From: Egibacteraceae bacterium
GTDB lineage: Bacteria; Actinomycetota; Nitriliruptoria; Euzebyales; Egibacteraceae
Assembly: GCA_035540635.1 (NCBI GenBank)
Contig: DATLGH010000068.1
Coordinates: 1-54,391 of the forward strand
Reading direction: 5' to 3'
Length of the DNA stretch: 54,391 nucleotides
The translations under genes and the position numbers were made by a program. Shown in pieces: positions 1 through 7,471 of the stretch (within the stretch, counting starts at the first letter, position 1; each line of letters begins with the position of its first letter). Below the pieces are notes generated by a model. The model was not told the DNA's origin. It ran no database searches and saw only the letters and a list, made by a program, of their open reading frames with translations.

Positions 1-1
1 C

Positions 2-52
2 CACGACATCCGCGGCCTGCTCGGCCTCGACACACCCCTGTTCAGCCGATGA
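2..52 (+). CDS. C-terminal tail of an unidentified plus-strand gene (partial)
   Basis: An open frame enters from the left edge and gives 16 residues ending in GLDTPLFSR before a TGA at 50-52. Nothing in so short a tail identifies the protein. It lies about 90 bases from the point where the neighbouring sugar kinase stops matching its family. A mobile-element gene whose insertion cut the kinase is one explanation, but that is inference. Confidence 0.3.
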   Translation, partial: HDIRGLLGLDTPLFSR

Positions 53-71
53 CCGCGTCCATCACACACCG

Positions 72-725
72 TCACCACCCACGCCCTCCCAACGACACCG
101 AACCTGACCACACCAAGGTCAACGAGCGTGGCTGACAACACCAGCGGAGCTGCGCAAGGTCGAGCATGCCCGTGGCCGCGGCGACGGAGTGGTCGACGAC
201 GCCGCTGCGCAGCATCCGCAGCAGGACGTACTCCTTGATCGACACCCAGCGCGCGGCGTCCCGCCACACCTGCGGTTCGTGCGCGCGGAACCACCGGAGC
301 TTCGCCAGAGGAGCCATCGGCTGGACCGGTGTGCCCGTGCGCCGGTAGACCTCGGCGCCGACGCCGGCCCGCAGGGCTCGCGCCTCCTCGGCCGCCCGGT
401 TGTCGGCGTACGTCACGACGGGGGTGAGCGGGGTCGTCGCCGCGTCGAGGGCGAGCAGGGTGTGCATGGCCGAGCTGAGCGCGACGCCGGCGACGGCGGC
501 GCCGCCGGAACGGGCCGCGGCGACGACCTCGCCGAGCACCGCGGTCACGGCCGCGAGGACGCCGTCGGGGTCGAGCTCGGCCCGCCCGGGGGCCGGCGCG
601 TGCAGCGGATACTCGCGGCCGGCCGCCGCGAGAAGGTTGCCGTCCCGGTCGTAAGCGGCGGCCTTCGCGGTCGTCGTGCCGATGTCGACCCCGATGACCG
701 CCTCGCTGCCCGCCCGGGCGGTCAC
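72..725 (-). pseudogene. FGGY-family sugar kinase (gluconokinase-like), truncated
   Basis: The first about 195 residues are a good FGGY carbohydrate kinase N-terminal domain. The phosphate-binding segment with D14-I-G-T-T lies near residues 10-26. The YADNRA and RTGTPVQPMAPLAKLRW segments are typical of gluconate or xylulose kinases. FGGY kinases are normally about 480-520 residues, so more than half is missing, including the ATPase-fold C-terminal domain. Family-like sequence ends at LAQLRW (about base 143). The next 22 residues to the stop at 72 do not resemble a kinase, so the break looks like an insertion or recombination junction. The start is GTG at 725. Fragment identity is fairly sure; gluconate as substrate is a guess from motif style. 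The remnant is probably inactive. Confidence 0.75.
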
Positions 726-1087
726 CGGCTCGCCCCCATTCGGGGCTCATCCCCGGCTCCGCCCGGCGACGCCGGTGTCACGCTGGTGCCTCCGAGGTGT
801 TGGCCGGCTAGCCGGCACCTTAGGCCACCGAGGCCTGCCTGGGAAGCCACCCGGCCGCGTGCGGCCCCGGAAAGCCGCACCGACCCGGCCTCGAGGGAGG
901 GCCGGGCCGGCGGGCGCCGTCGCGTGCCAGCCGGGGGCCCTCACCCCGTCGCCTTGACGCAACAATCCCGCGTACGGGCGAAGCCGTCGCGCCCGGCGAA
1001 GGACCCATGTTGACCGAATCCGCGCATACGCGTTACGCTCGGCCCGGCGGCGTGGAGGCGGGCTGGTTCTTGCCTGTGGGGTGGGTC
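726..1087. other. Intergenic region with nested palindromes, no gene seen
   Basis: No convincing gene lies in these 362 bases. The notable content is at 785-837. A perfect 14-bp palindrome, GCCGGCTAGCCGGC, occupies 803-816. It sits inside GGTGCC (785-790) pairing with GGCACC (814-819), and is followed by a short AGGCC/GGCCT hairpin. The region separates the divergent kinase remnant and the small gene at 1088, so it must contain their promoters. The palindromes could be an operator or part of a leader RNA; the sequence does not tell which. Confidence 0.3.
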
Positions 1088-1423
1088 ATGGTCGAGGAGT
1101 CAGAGAGGTCGGCGGGCGGCGAGGGTCCCGACGTGCGCTTCGAGGCGACCGTCCTTGCGCCTGACGCCGGCGTGAGCGCGTTTGCGGTGGCCGAGCGGGT
1201 CGCGGAACTCGACCTCGACCGCATCCCCGATCCGGAGGGCGGCGTGCGCCTGCTGATCGACGTCGACGAGTGCGTCGCGCTGCTCGATCGGGGCTTCGAG
1301 GTTCGGCTGCGCCGGGCCGTCCCCGTGCGGCCGCTCGACCCGCAGCTGATCGCCGGCGACGACGAGGTCCAGGCGTGGTTCGACGAGCGTGTGGCCGGCA
1401 CCGAGGAGGGGCAGGCGACCTGA
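1088..1423 (+). CDS. Small acidic protein coupled to M14 carboxypeptidase; possible stand-alone prodomain
   Basis: A 111-residue acidic protein without signal peptide or membrane segment. I do not recognise a named family. The pattern of a beta-strand (VRFEATVLA), a helix with VAERVAELDLD, a strand VRLLIDVD, a helix ECVALLDRG and a strand FEVRLRRAV resembles the small open-sandwich prodomain that precedes the catalytic domain in many zinc carboxypeptidases. Its stop codon overlaps the start of the M14 gene (TGATG), so the two are translationally coupled. The ATG at 1088 is chosen because an upstream in-frame ATG at 1007 would add an unlikely leader. A chaperone or inhibitory role for the peptidase is inference. 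Confidence 0.6.
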   Translation: MVEESERSAGGEGPDVRFEATVLAPDAGVSAFAVAERVAELDLDRIPDPEGGVRLLIDVDECVALLDRGFEVRLRRAVPVRPLDPQLIAGDDEVQAWFDERVAGTEEGQAT

Positions 1424-2889
1424 TGTACCGCACCGTCGCCCAGCTGAACAATCTCATGGGTCAGCTCGCCGGGTTCTTTCCGCAGATCGTCACGCGCCTG
1501 CGGATGCCCGAGCCGTCGGTGGAGGGCCGGACGGTCTACGCGTTGCGCCTGCGTGCGGGCGGCGGTGGCGCCCGGCGGGGAGTCCTCCTCGTCGGCGGCA
1601 CCCACTCCCGCGAGCTGATGAACCCCGACCTCCTCGTCGAGCTGGCCGTCGACCTCGTCGTCAGCTGCGTGACAGGCAACGACGTGACGCTTGGCCGGCG
1701 TACGTGGCCGGCGGGGGACATCAAGGTCATCCTCGAGACCCTGGACCTCTACCTGCTGCCGTGCAGCAACCCCGACGGACGCATCTACGTCATGAACGTC
1801 GACGACATGTGGCGCAAGAGCAGACGCGACAACCCCGGCACGCCGTGCGACGGCGTCGACCTCAACCGCAACCTCGACTTCATGTGGGGCGTCACGCAGG
1901 GGCAGACTTCCTGCTCTCCATGCAGCGACGTCTACGCCGGACCGTCCGCCTTCTCCGAGCCGGAGACCCGCAACGTCAGGCATCTCCTCGACACGTACCG
2001 CATCGACTGCTTCGCGGACGTGCACTCCTACTCCGAGCTCATCCTCTACCCGTGGGGTCACGCGCCGACGCAGACGACCGATCCCTCGCAGCGGTTCACC
2101 TCACTGCCGACCGGCACCTGCCAGCCGATCGGCCGCCCCCATCAGGAATACATGCCCCCTCAGGACCTCCAGCGCTTCCAGACGGTCGCGCAGCGCATCG
2201 TCGACGCGATCGCCGCCGTGCGCGGTCGGGCCTACACGCCGCAGTCGAGCCTCGGGCTGTACGCCACCACGGGCACGCACAGCGACTACGCCTACAGCCG
2301 CCACATCGCGAACCCGGCGCTGCGCAAGGTGTACGGCTACACCTTCGAGACCGGCCCGTGGATGGGCAATGTCCCGGACTCCTTCCATCCCCCCGACCCG
2401 GCGCCGATCAAGGAGGAGGCCGAGTCGGGCCTCATCGCGCTCATCCAGCAGTGCATCTGTGCGATCGAGCTGATCGGAGCACGATTCCTCGGCCGCGAGG
2501 ACGAGGTCGGGGTGCTGCGCCGGGTGCGCGACCAGGTGTTCGCGACGACACCCGCCGGCCGTGACTGGATCGCGCTGTACGAACGCGTCCAGACTCCGCT
2601 GACCGCCGTCGTCCTCGAGGATGAGGGATTGGCTCGCCGGGCGGCGGACGTGCTCGCACGCGCGGGCGACGTGTTCGCCGACGAGGAGGCTGCCGTCCCC
2701 CCCGACGTCGTCGACGAGGCCCTGACGATCCTGCGCCAGCTCGAGGACCGGGCGCCCACCGACGAGGTCCGCGCCGACCTCCGCTCCCTGCGCCCGGTGC
2801 TCGAGCAGGCCGCGGACCGGTCGACCTCGGACATCGTGGAAAGGCTCATGGCTCGCGGTCCGCAAACCGGCGGGCAGACAGCCGAGTAG
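1423..2889 (+). CDS. M14-family zinc carboxypeptidase, apparently cytoplasmic
   Basis: This 488-residue metallopeptidase should cleave C-terminal residues from peptides. The zinc ligands fit H61 and E64 (THSRE) and H201 (DVHSYSE). Substrate-binding GVDLNRN lies at 144-150, and the catalytic glutamate fits E309 in YTFETGP. The protein starts directly at the catalytic domain (Tyr-Arg-Thr-Val near the TVAQLNNLM helix) with no signal peptide and no propeptide; most bacterial relatives are exported with a prodomain. The last about 110 residues form a helical extension that I do not recognise. The start overlaps the stop of the upstream 111-residue gene, which may supply the missing prodomain. Family assignment is firm; substrate is unknown. 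Confidence 0.9.
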   Translation: MYRTVAQLNNLMGQLAGFFPQIVTRLRMPEPSVEGRTVYALRLRAGGGGARRGVLLVGGTHSRELMNPDLLVELAVDLVVSCVTGNDVTLGRRTWPAGDIKVILETLDLYLLPCSNPDGRIYVMNVDDMWRKSRRDNPGTPCDGVDLNRNLDFMWGVTQGQTSCSPCSDVYAGPSAFSEPETRNVRHLLDTYRIDCFADVHSYSELILYPWGHAPTQTTDPSQRFTSLPTGTCQPIGRPHQEYMPPQDLQRFQTVAQRIVDAIAAVRGRAYTPQSSLGLYATTGTHSDYAYSRHIANPALRKVYGYTFETGPWMGNVPDSFHPPDPAPIKEEAESGLIALIQQCICAIELIGARFLGREDEVGVLRRVRDQVFATTPAGRDWIALYERVQTPLTAVVLEDEGLARRAADVLARAGDVFADEEAAVPPDVVDEALTILRQLEDRAPTDEVRADLRSLRPVLEQAADRSTSDIVERLMARGPQTGGQTAE

Positions 2890-3029
2890 CCGCACGACGA
2901 AGCCGACGCTCCGCGCGCTCGTCAGCATCTGCGCTCGGCTGAACCGCGACCTGGTCGAGCCGCGCCGGCCACCCGACCTCCCGCTCCCGCGGTTCGAGCG
3001 ACCCTGTCGTGTCACCCGTGCGGTCGGGC

Positions 3030-4817
3030 TCAGGGGTGCGTCATGACCCGGCGAAGTTGCGCGATATAGCACTCGGCGAAGCAGCGTGCGGCGTCGGGGC
3101 CGAACTGCGGGTGGCGGTAGCGGAACGCGAGATGGAGCCGGTCGTTGAGCGTGACCGCCCCGATGGACAGACCCGCGGGCATCCTGGCCGGGGCGGAGAA
3201 CCAGCACTCGACCGTCTCGCCGCCGTCGCCGAACGAGGGGGACTCCGTGATACGCCCGAGGTTGGAAAGGACGACCGTGTCGGTGAACCGCTGGTCGAGG
3301 CGGTCTATCAGGGCCTGCTTGACCCGTAGGGGCATGAGCCACGACCAGCTCAGGAGCTCCAGGAGGGACGTGCCCAGGCCACTGCGCTTCTTCCTTGTGG
3401 TCTGGGCGGTCACCGCGGCGAGGGTCGCCGCCGCGCTCGTCCGCCGGCGGGGGGTCGTGGTCACCCTCGCAGGCAGAGCGAAGTTGCCCACCATCTCGTT
3501 GCGCAGATCCTTCGGGCGCAGGTTTGACGGCACCAGCACGGTGATGCGGCGGCAGGCACGCCGGTGGCGGCTGTTCCAGGCCGCGACCGCGAGATGCAGG
3601 GCGGCCACCAGCCGGTCGTTGACGGTGCCGGCATGCTTGCAATCGGCGAGGCGCCGGGTCTCCTCCGCGCTCAGACCGACGTGATGGAAGCCGTACCCGG
3701 GGATCTCGCGACCCTGATGGCGGGCGAGACGGGCGGGAGGCGCGACCAGCTCGCGCAGCCTCTCCACCAGCGCCAGGTAGCGGTGCACTTTCATGGACGC
3801 ATCGGCTGCGGCGTGGCCTCCCATGAGGTCGCGGGCCGCCAGCAGGTCCACCCTGGGAAGGGGGTCGGGGTCACCGGCGTAGGCGCGGGCGATCGACTGC
3901 AGCAGGCGCAGGGCGCCGAATCCGTCGGTGGCCGCGTGGTGCAGCGTCAGCATGAGGATGTCTCCCTCACGCTGCCGCAGCAGCAGAACGCGCAGGGGAG
4001 GCGACGTCGCAAGGGAGATCGGCGTGCTGTGCAGCCGCGCCCTGGCCGAGGCTGCGTCGTCGTCGTCCTGACTACCCTGAAGCGGATCGACGTCGACGCC
4101 GAGCGGGATTTCCCAGTAGTGGCGGTTCCATGCTCGCTGCGACGCCGCCTCGCGGGCTCGGGCCATGGGGTGGCGCCGTAGCGCCTCGTCCACGGCCTTC
4201 CGCAACCGGGGCTCGTCGAGGTGGCCGGTTACCCGCACCTCCAGCTGGACGCTCCACGGCTCCTCGGGGGTGTCGAGCAGGTGGACGACCTCGTCCACCA
4301 GGTTGAACGACAGGCGCTGGACGCCTTCCTCGGTGTCGGGCAGCAGCCTGGCGCGGAGGCGGTCGAGAGCCACGTCGGCCGCATCCGCCCCTTCGGGAAG
4401 TGCGTTGAGGAACTCATCGAGCAGGTCGGCGTCGACCTCGATGGTCTCGCCCGCAGTCGGGCAGCGCTCGCCGCTGTGCTGGCGGTGCGGCAGGCTGAGC
4501 ACGTCGGTGACCGCTCCCGCGACGTTGTGCACGGCCACGCGCCAGAAGGCGTAGCGGGCCGTCCCGTCTTTGGTGAACCTCACCGGGGAGTACCGGTCGA
4601 CGTGCGCGAGGAGGCGTCCGCGCTCCCAGACGAAGTGGACGCTGTTCTCGGCTACGGCCTGCCGGTAGGAGACCGCGCCCGGGTGGAAGATCCGCCCGAC
4701 CGCGTTGTCGCGTTGAAAGCGCTCGCTGGCCTCGAGCTCGCGCAGGAACGCGGCCTGGTCAGGTCCCGCCGATGGACCCGACCCCTGCAGGTGTGTGGCC
4801 GCCGCCTCAGAACTCAC
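3030..4817 (-). CDS. Condensation / wax-ester-synthase-type acyltransferase with extra N-terminal domain
   Basis: A 595-residue protein whose residues about 165-595 have the fold signature of CoA-dependent acyltransferases of the condensation, Pap and WS/DGAT group. The catalytic HHxxxDG motif is complete (H293, H294, D298, G299). Further support comes from the RHP segment near 216 and the later PSNLRP, VGNFA and LSNLG blocks. Residues 1-165 are an added domain rich in aromatic residues (FHPGAVSYRQ, YAFWRVAVHN) that I cannot assign. The protein probably esterifies an alcohol or polyketide with an acyl thioester, acting in the cytoplasm or at the membrane. It stands alone: no polyketide or lipid genes flank it. 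It is convergent with the peptidase gene; the 140-base gap holds nothing obvious. Confidence 0.8.
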   Translation of the reverse strand: MSSEAAATHLQGSGPSAGPDQAAFLRELEASERFQRDNAVGRIFHPGAVSYRQAVAENSVHFVWERGRLLAHVDRYSPVRFTKDGTARYAFWRVAVHNVAGAVTDVLSLPHRQHSGERCPTAGETIEVDADLLDEFLNALPEGADAADVALDRLRARLLPDTEEGVQRLSFNLVDEVVHLLDTPEEPWSVQLEVRVTGHLDEPRLRKAVDEALRRHPMARAREAASQRAWNRHYWEIPLGVDVDPLQGSQDDDDAASARARLHSTPISLATSPPLRVLLLRQREGDILMLTLHHAATDGFGALRLLQSIARAYAGDPDPLPRVDLLAARDLMGGHAAADASMKVHRYLALVERLRELVAPPARLARHQGREIPGYGFHHVGLSAEETRRLADCKHAGTVNDRLVAALHLAVAAWNSRHRRACRRITVLVPSNLRPKDLRNEMVGNFALPARVTTTPRRRTSAAATLAAVTAQTTRKKRSGLGTSLLELLSWSWLMPLRVKQALIDRLDQRFTDTVVLSNLGRITESPSFGDGGETVECWFSAPARMPAGLSIGAVTLNDRLHLAFRYRHPQFGPDAARCFAECYIAQLRRVMTHP

Positions 4818-4996
4818 GGTCGCATTCTAACGAGCACCGGCGGTCAGCCTGCGCGCTGCTCGAGGACCGCGGTGGTCAGGGTGATGGTTCGCCCGCAGGA
4901 GGAGGCGAAACGAGCCGGACGTCGGCGATCGGCCCCCCAGCCCGGGCGTCACCTTCATGGGGAATGCCGCTGGGCCGTCCTGCGCGAGGAGGTCAG

Positions 4997-5089
4997 CGGA
5001 GGCGGACGGGAATCGAACCCGCCAGAGCGACCGAGTCACTCTCATCGGTTTTGAAGACCGTGGGGCCCACCAGGAACCCAGACACCTCC
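4997..5089 (-). tRNA. selC: tRNA-Sec (anticodon UCA)
   Basis: The minus strand folds into a selenocysteine tRNA of 93 nt. The anticodon stem CGGT/ACCG holds the loop CTTCAAA with anticodon TCA (bases 5052-5054 on the plus strand). The long variable arm forms an 8-bp stem, AGAGTGAC with GTCGCTCT, around a TCG loop. The T arm is GCGGG-TTCGATT-CCCGT. The acceptor arm GGAGGTGT/CCGCCTCC is 8 positions long, as in bacterial tRNA-Sec, although the eighth pair is a U-C mismatch. The discriminator is G. It implies that the organism inserts selenocysteine at UGA. No selA, selB or selD gene is in the window. Confidence 0.93.
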
Positions 5090-5108
5090 GCGCACCACGA
5101 TAGCGGGC

Positions 5109-5978
5109 TCAGCAACGGCCCCCGGGCTTGGGCCGGTTGGGGATCGAGGGGTCGACGACCTCGATGTGGACGTGGGGCCAGCTCGGCTCGGCGGTGTGGT
5201 CGTCGACCTGCGACGGCAACGGCAGCGGCGTCGGCCCCCCGGCGATGACGGTGACGCCCGCCTCCACCCGCTCGCCGGCGGTGACCCGCACGCCGTTGAT
5301 GTGGAGCACCTTGACCTCCCAGCCGGGATGCGCGTCGGGCTCGATGACGGCGTAGTCGTCGCTGTACTTGCAGTACAGCACGTAGGTCCCCGCGCGGCGG
5401 ACCGTGCCGGTGACCGGGGCGCGGATCTCGACGTGGGGGTCCGACACGATGTCGGCCGCCGTCTGCGCGCCCGTGCCGCGGTCGCGGGTCTCGAGCACGA
5501 CCGGGTTGACCGCGCTCGCGGTGATGTCCATGTGCCGGGCGCCGTCGTGGTTGGACTCGTGGAAGCCCACCCGCTCGACGCGCGCCGAAGGGTGCCGCAG
5601 CACCACGCCGCCGACGGTGGCGAACGGCGACCAGGCCGTCTCCACCACGACCCGCGGCCTCGGGGGCGGGGGCGGCGGCGGAGGCGGTGGCGGCGGGTCC
5701 GTCGCAGGCGGGGCCGGTGGCGGCGGTAGCGGGTCCGTCGCAGGCGGGGCCGGGACCTCGGGTGGAAGGGTCGCGGGCGGTGACTCCACGGACGGGACCT
5801 GAGCCGGCACCTCCGGGACCTCCGCCACAACGGCGGGCCCGGGCGCCGCCGCGCCGGCCGACGCGGCGAGCTCGCCAAGGTCGTCGCCGGAGTCCGTGCC
5901 GGCCGCCGGCACGCAGGTGCCGAGCAGCAACAGCAGGCTCACCGTTGCTGCGGCGCGAAAGACCGCAGTGCGCGTCAC
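5109..5978 (-). CDS. Exported proline-rich protein with M23-like peptidase domain
   Basis: A 289-residue protein. The N-terminus (two Arg, then VSLLLLLGTCVPAAG) is a signal peptide, and the cysteine at position 22 could be a lipoprotein site. Residues about 50-105 are a proline/alanine spacer containing two copies of APPATDP and a run of 12 prolines, likely to span the wall. The C-terminal 180 residues resemble LytM/M23 domains: GFHESNHDGARHMDI in the first metal-binding region and PHVHIEV in the second (HxH). The first motif is not the standard HxxxD spacing, so endopeptidase activity is uncertain. The stop codon is 20 bases from tRNA-Sec. The polyproline coding repeat is GC-skewed and could vary in length. 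Confidence 0.7.
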   Translation of the reverse strand: MTRTAVFRAAATVSLLLLLGTCVPAAGTDSGDDLGELAASAGAAAPGPAVVAEVPEVPAQVPSVESPPATLPPEVPAPPATDPLPPPPAPPATDPPPPPPPPPPPPRPRVVVETAWSPFATVGGVVLRHPSARVERVGFHESNHDGARHMDITASAVNPVVLETRDRGTGAQTAADIVSDPHVEIRAPVTGTVRRAGTYVLYCKYSDDYAVIEPDAHPGWEVKVLHINGVRVTAGERVEAGVTVIAGGPTPLPLPSQVDDHTAEPSWPHVHIEVVDPSIPNRPKPGGRC

Positions 5979-6033
5979 AGCGGCCAGGGTAGGGGCTCGC
6001 TTCGCCGGCGCCTACCCCCCGCCCGGCTCACGC

Positions 6034-6074
6034 TGTCGGGACTGCGTAATCCCAGCGGTGACGCAGTCCCGACA
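6034..6074. repeat. 14-bp perfect inverted repeat (REP-like hairpin) between divergent genes
   Basis: TGTCGGGACTGCGT (6034-6047) is perfectly complementary to ACGCAGTCCCGACA (6061-6074), with a 13-base loop. It sits between two divergently transcribed genes (starts at 5978 and 6204), so it cannot be their terminator. No thymine run follows. It is better read as a mobile palindromic repeat, a protein-binding site or a cruciform. Confidence 0.8.
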
Positions 6075-6203
6075 CCCGCGCGGCCGCGGACCCCGATGAG
6101 GTGTACCCGCCTCGCGACACGAGCGCGTGACCGTGTGCCAAGATGGCCTCGGTCGCCGTGCACCTCGCGTTTGTGGGAGCGAGCCGCGGGCAGGAGGTGG
6201 GAT

Positions 6204-6575
6204 ATGGAGTACTGGCAGGGCCCGGCGCGTTGGATCAACACCTTGCTGCTCGTCATCGTCGGGTTCGTGGGTTTCGCGACCCTCTTCGACCTCCTCGGGG
6301 CGCGCGAGGAGAACATGATCGTGCGGTTCGTCGGCACCGTGGCGGGCTTCTTCCTCGCACCCTTCGAGGGCATGTTCGAAGACCAGGAGTTCCTCCTCAC
6401 CGCGATCATCGCCGTGCTCGGTTACAGCCTGCTTGCCGGCATCGCCCTCGCGCTCACCAGGAGCGTGCAGGCGACCCGCCGTGAGAAGGTCGCGCGCCGG
6501 GGGCGCGATGTCTACCCACCGGCCGACCTTCCCGGCGAGATCTACCGCGAGGACGACATCACCCGTCGCCTGTAG
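6204..6575 (+). CDS. Small membrane protein, possibly YggT-like
   Basis: A 123-residue protein with two strongly hydrophobic stretches: WINTLLLVIVGFVGFATLFDLL near residues 10-32 and LTAIIAVLGYSLLAGIALALT near 60-80. An amphipathic segment FVGTVAGFFLAPFEGMF lies between them, and the tail is polar and charged. The arrangement recalls small YggT-type membrane proteins, but I cannot confirm the family. The ATG at 6204 is chosen because a clear ribosome binding site, CAGGAGG, lies at 6191-6197. An upstream in-frame start at 6096 would put charged residues before the first helix. The function is unknown; the PAC2 gene follows 30 bases downstream. Confidence 0.65.
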   Translation: MEYWQGPARWINTLLLVIVGFVGFATLFDLLGAREENMIVRFVGTVAGFFLAPFEGMFEDQEFLLTAIIAVLGYSLLAGIALALTRSVQATRREKVARRGRDVYPPADLPGEIYREDDITRRL

Positions 6576-6593
6576 TCACCGGGGCGGGGCCGC

Positions 6594-6599
6594 TAGCCT
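6594..6599 (+). promoter_or_regulatory. TAGCCT -10 box directly before PAC2 start (leaderless mRNA candidate)
   Basis: TAGCCT ends 6 bases before the ATG at 6606, and no ribosome binding site separates them. That spacing would put the transcription start at or very near the A of the ATG. The same TAGCCT arrangement precedes the thioredoxin gene (7933-7938, ATG at 7946). No clear -35 element is visible. Confidence 0.45.
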
Positions 6600-6605
6600 G
6601 GCGGT

Positions 6606-7463
6606 ATGGGACCTCTCGTGCACTGGGTCGCCGACCCGCCCGCGTTGCGCAGGCCGGTGCTCATCGTGTCCATGGAGGGATTCGTGGACGCCGGAGCGGT
6701 GGCTGCCGCGGCGTCGCTGTTCCTGCGCCATCGCTGGCAGTCCACGCTCGTCGCGCGCTTCGACCGCGACGCGCTGCTCGACTACCGCGCGCGCCGGCCG
6801 ACCGCGGTCGTCGACAGCGGGGAGGTTCGCCGCGTCGAGTGGCCCGAGCTCGAGCTCTACGCCGCCACGGTCGACGGTGCGCGCGACGCCCTGCTCCTCG
6901 TCGGCCCCGAGCCCGACATGGCCTGGCAGGCCTTCTTCGACGCCGTCGCCGACGCGTGCGCGCGCCTCGGCGTGGAGCTCGTCGTCGGCCTGGGCGCCTA
7001 TCCGGCGGCGGTACCGCACACCCGCCCCGTGCGGATCCTGCAGGCAGGCAACAGCGTGGCCGGCGCGACGCTGCCCGACATCGGCAAGATCACGAGCTAC
7101 ACCGGACCGGTCGGAGCCGGCACCGCGCTGCAGGCGCGGCTGGGCGAGCGCGGGATCGCCGCCGCCGGTCTCTGGGCCGAGGTCCCCCACTACGTCGCCG
7201 GGTCCCCGAACCCGACGGTGGTTCTCGCGCTCGTCCGGGCGGTCCTCGGCGTCCTCGGCACGGCGGTCGACACCACCGAGCTCGAGGCGGCGACCAAGCT
7301 CCACCGAGAGCAGATCGACGAGGCGGTCACCGCCCACCCCGAGGCCGCGGGGATGGTGGCGGCACTCGAGCGCCACGTGGACGCCGGCGAGGAGGAGGCC
7401 GAGCTAGCGAGCGGCGAGGACATCGCCGCGGAGATCGAGCGCTTCCTGCGCCAGCAGGACTAG
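6606..7463 (+). CDS. PAC2-family protein (proteasome assembly chaperone-like)
   Basis: A 285-residue protein of the PAC2 family, recognisable from the N-terminal pattern of LVHWVADPPALRRPVLIVSMEGFVDAG, the LVVGLGAYPAAVPHTRP block and the GLWAEVPHY segment. Bacterial members are common in actinobacteria that carry a 20S proteasome, and are named for similarity to eukaryotic proteasome assembly chaperones; their own role is not settled. The C-terminal about 60 residues are acidic and helical. The gene is preceded by a leaderless-type promoter and ends 8 bases from the convergent thioesterase. The bacterial proteasome activator gene is only about 1.4 kb away, which hints at a shared proteostasis role (inference). 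Confidence 0.85.
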   Translation: MGPLVHWVADPPALRRPVLIVSMEGFVDAGAVAAAASLFLRHRWQSTLVARFDRDALLDYRARRPTAVVDSGEVRRVEWPELELYAATVDGARDALLLVGPEPDMAWQAFFDAVADACARLGVELVVGLGAYPAAVPHTRPVRILQAGNSVAGATLPDIGKITSYTGPVGAGTALQARLGERGIAAAGLWAEVPHYVAGSPNPTVVLALVRAVLGVLGTAVDTTELEAATKLHREQIDEAVTAHPEAAGMVAALERHVDAGEEEAELASGEDIAAEIERFLRQQD

Positions 7464-7471
7464 CCGGCGCG

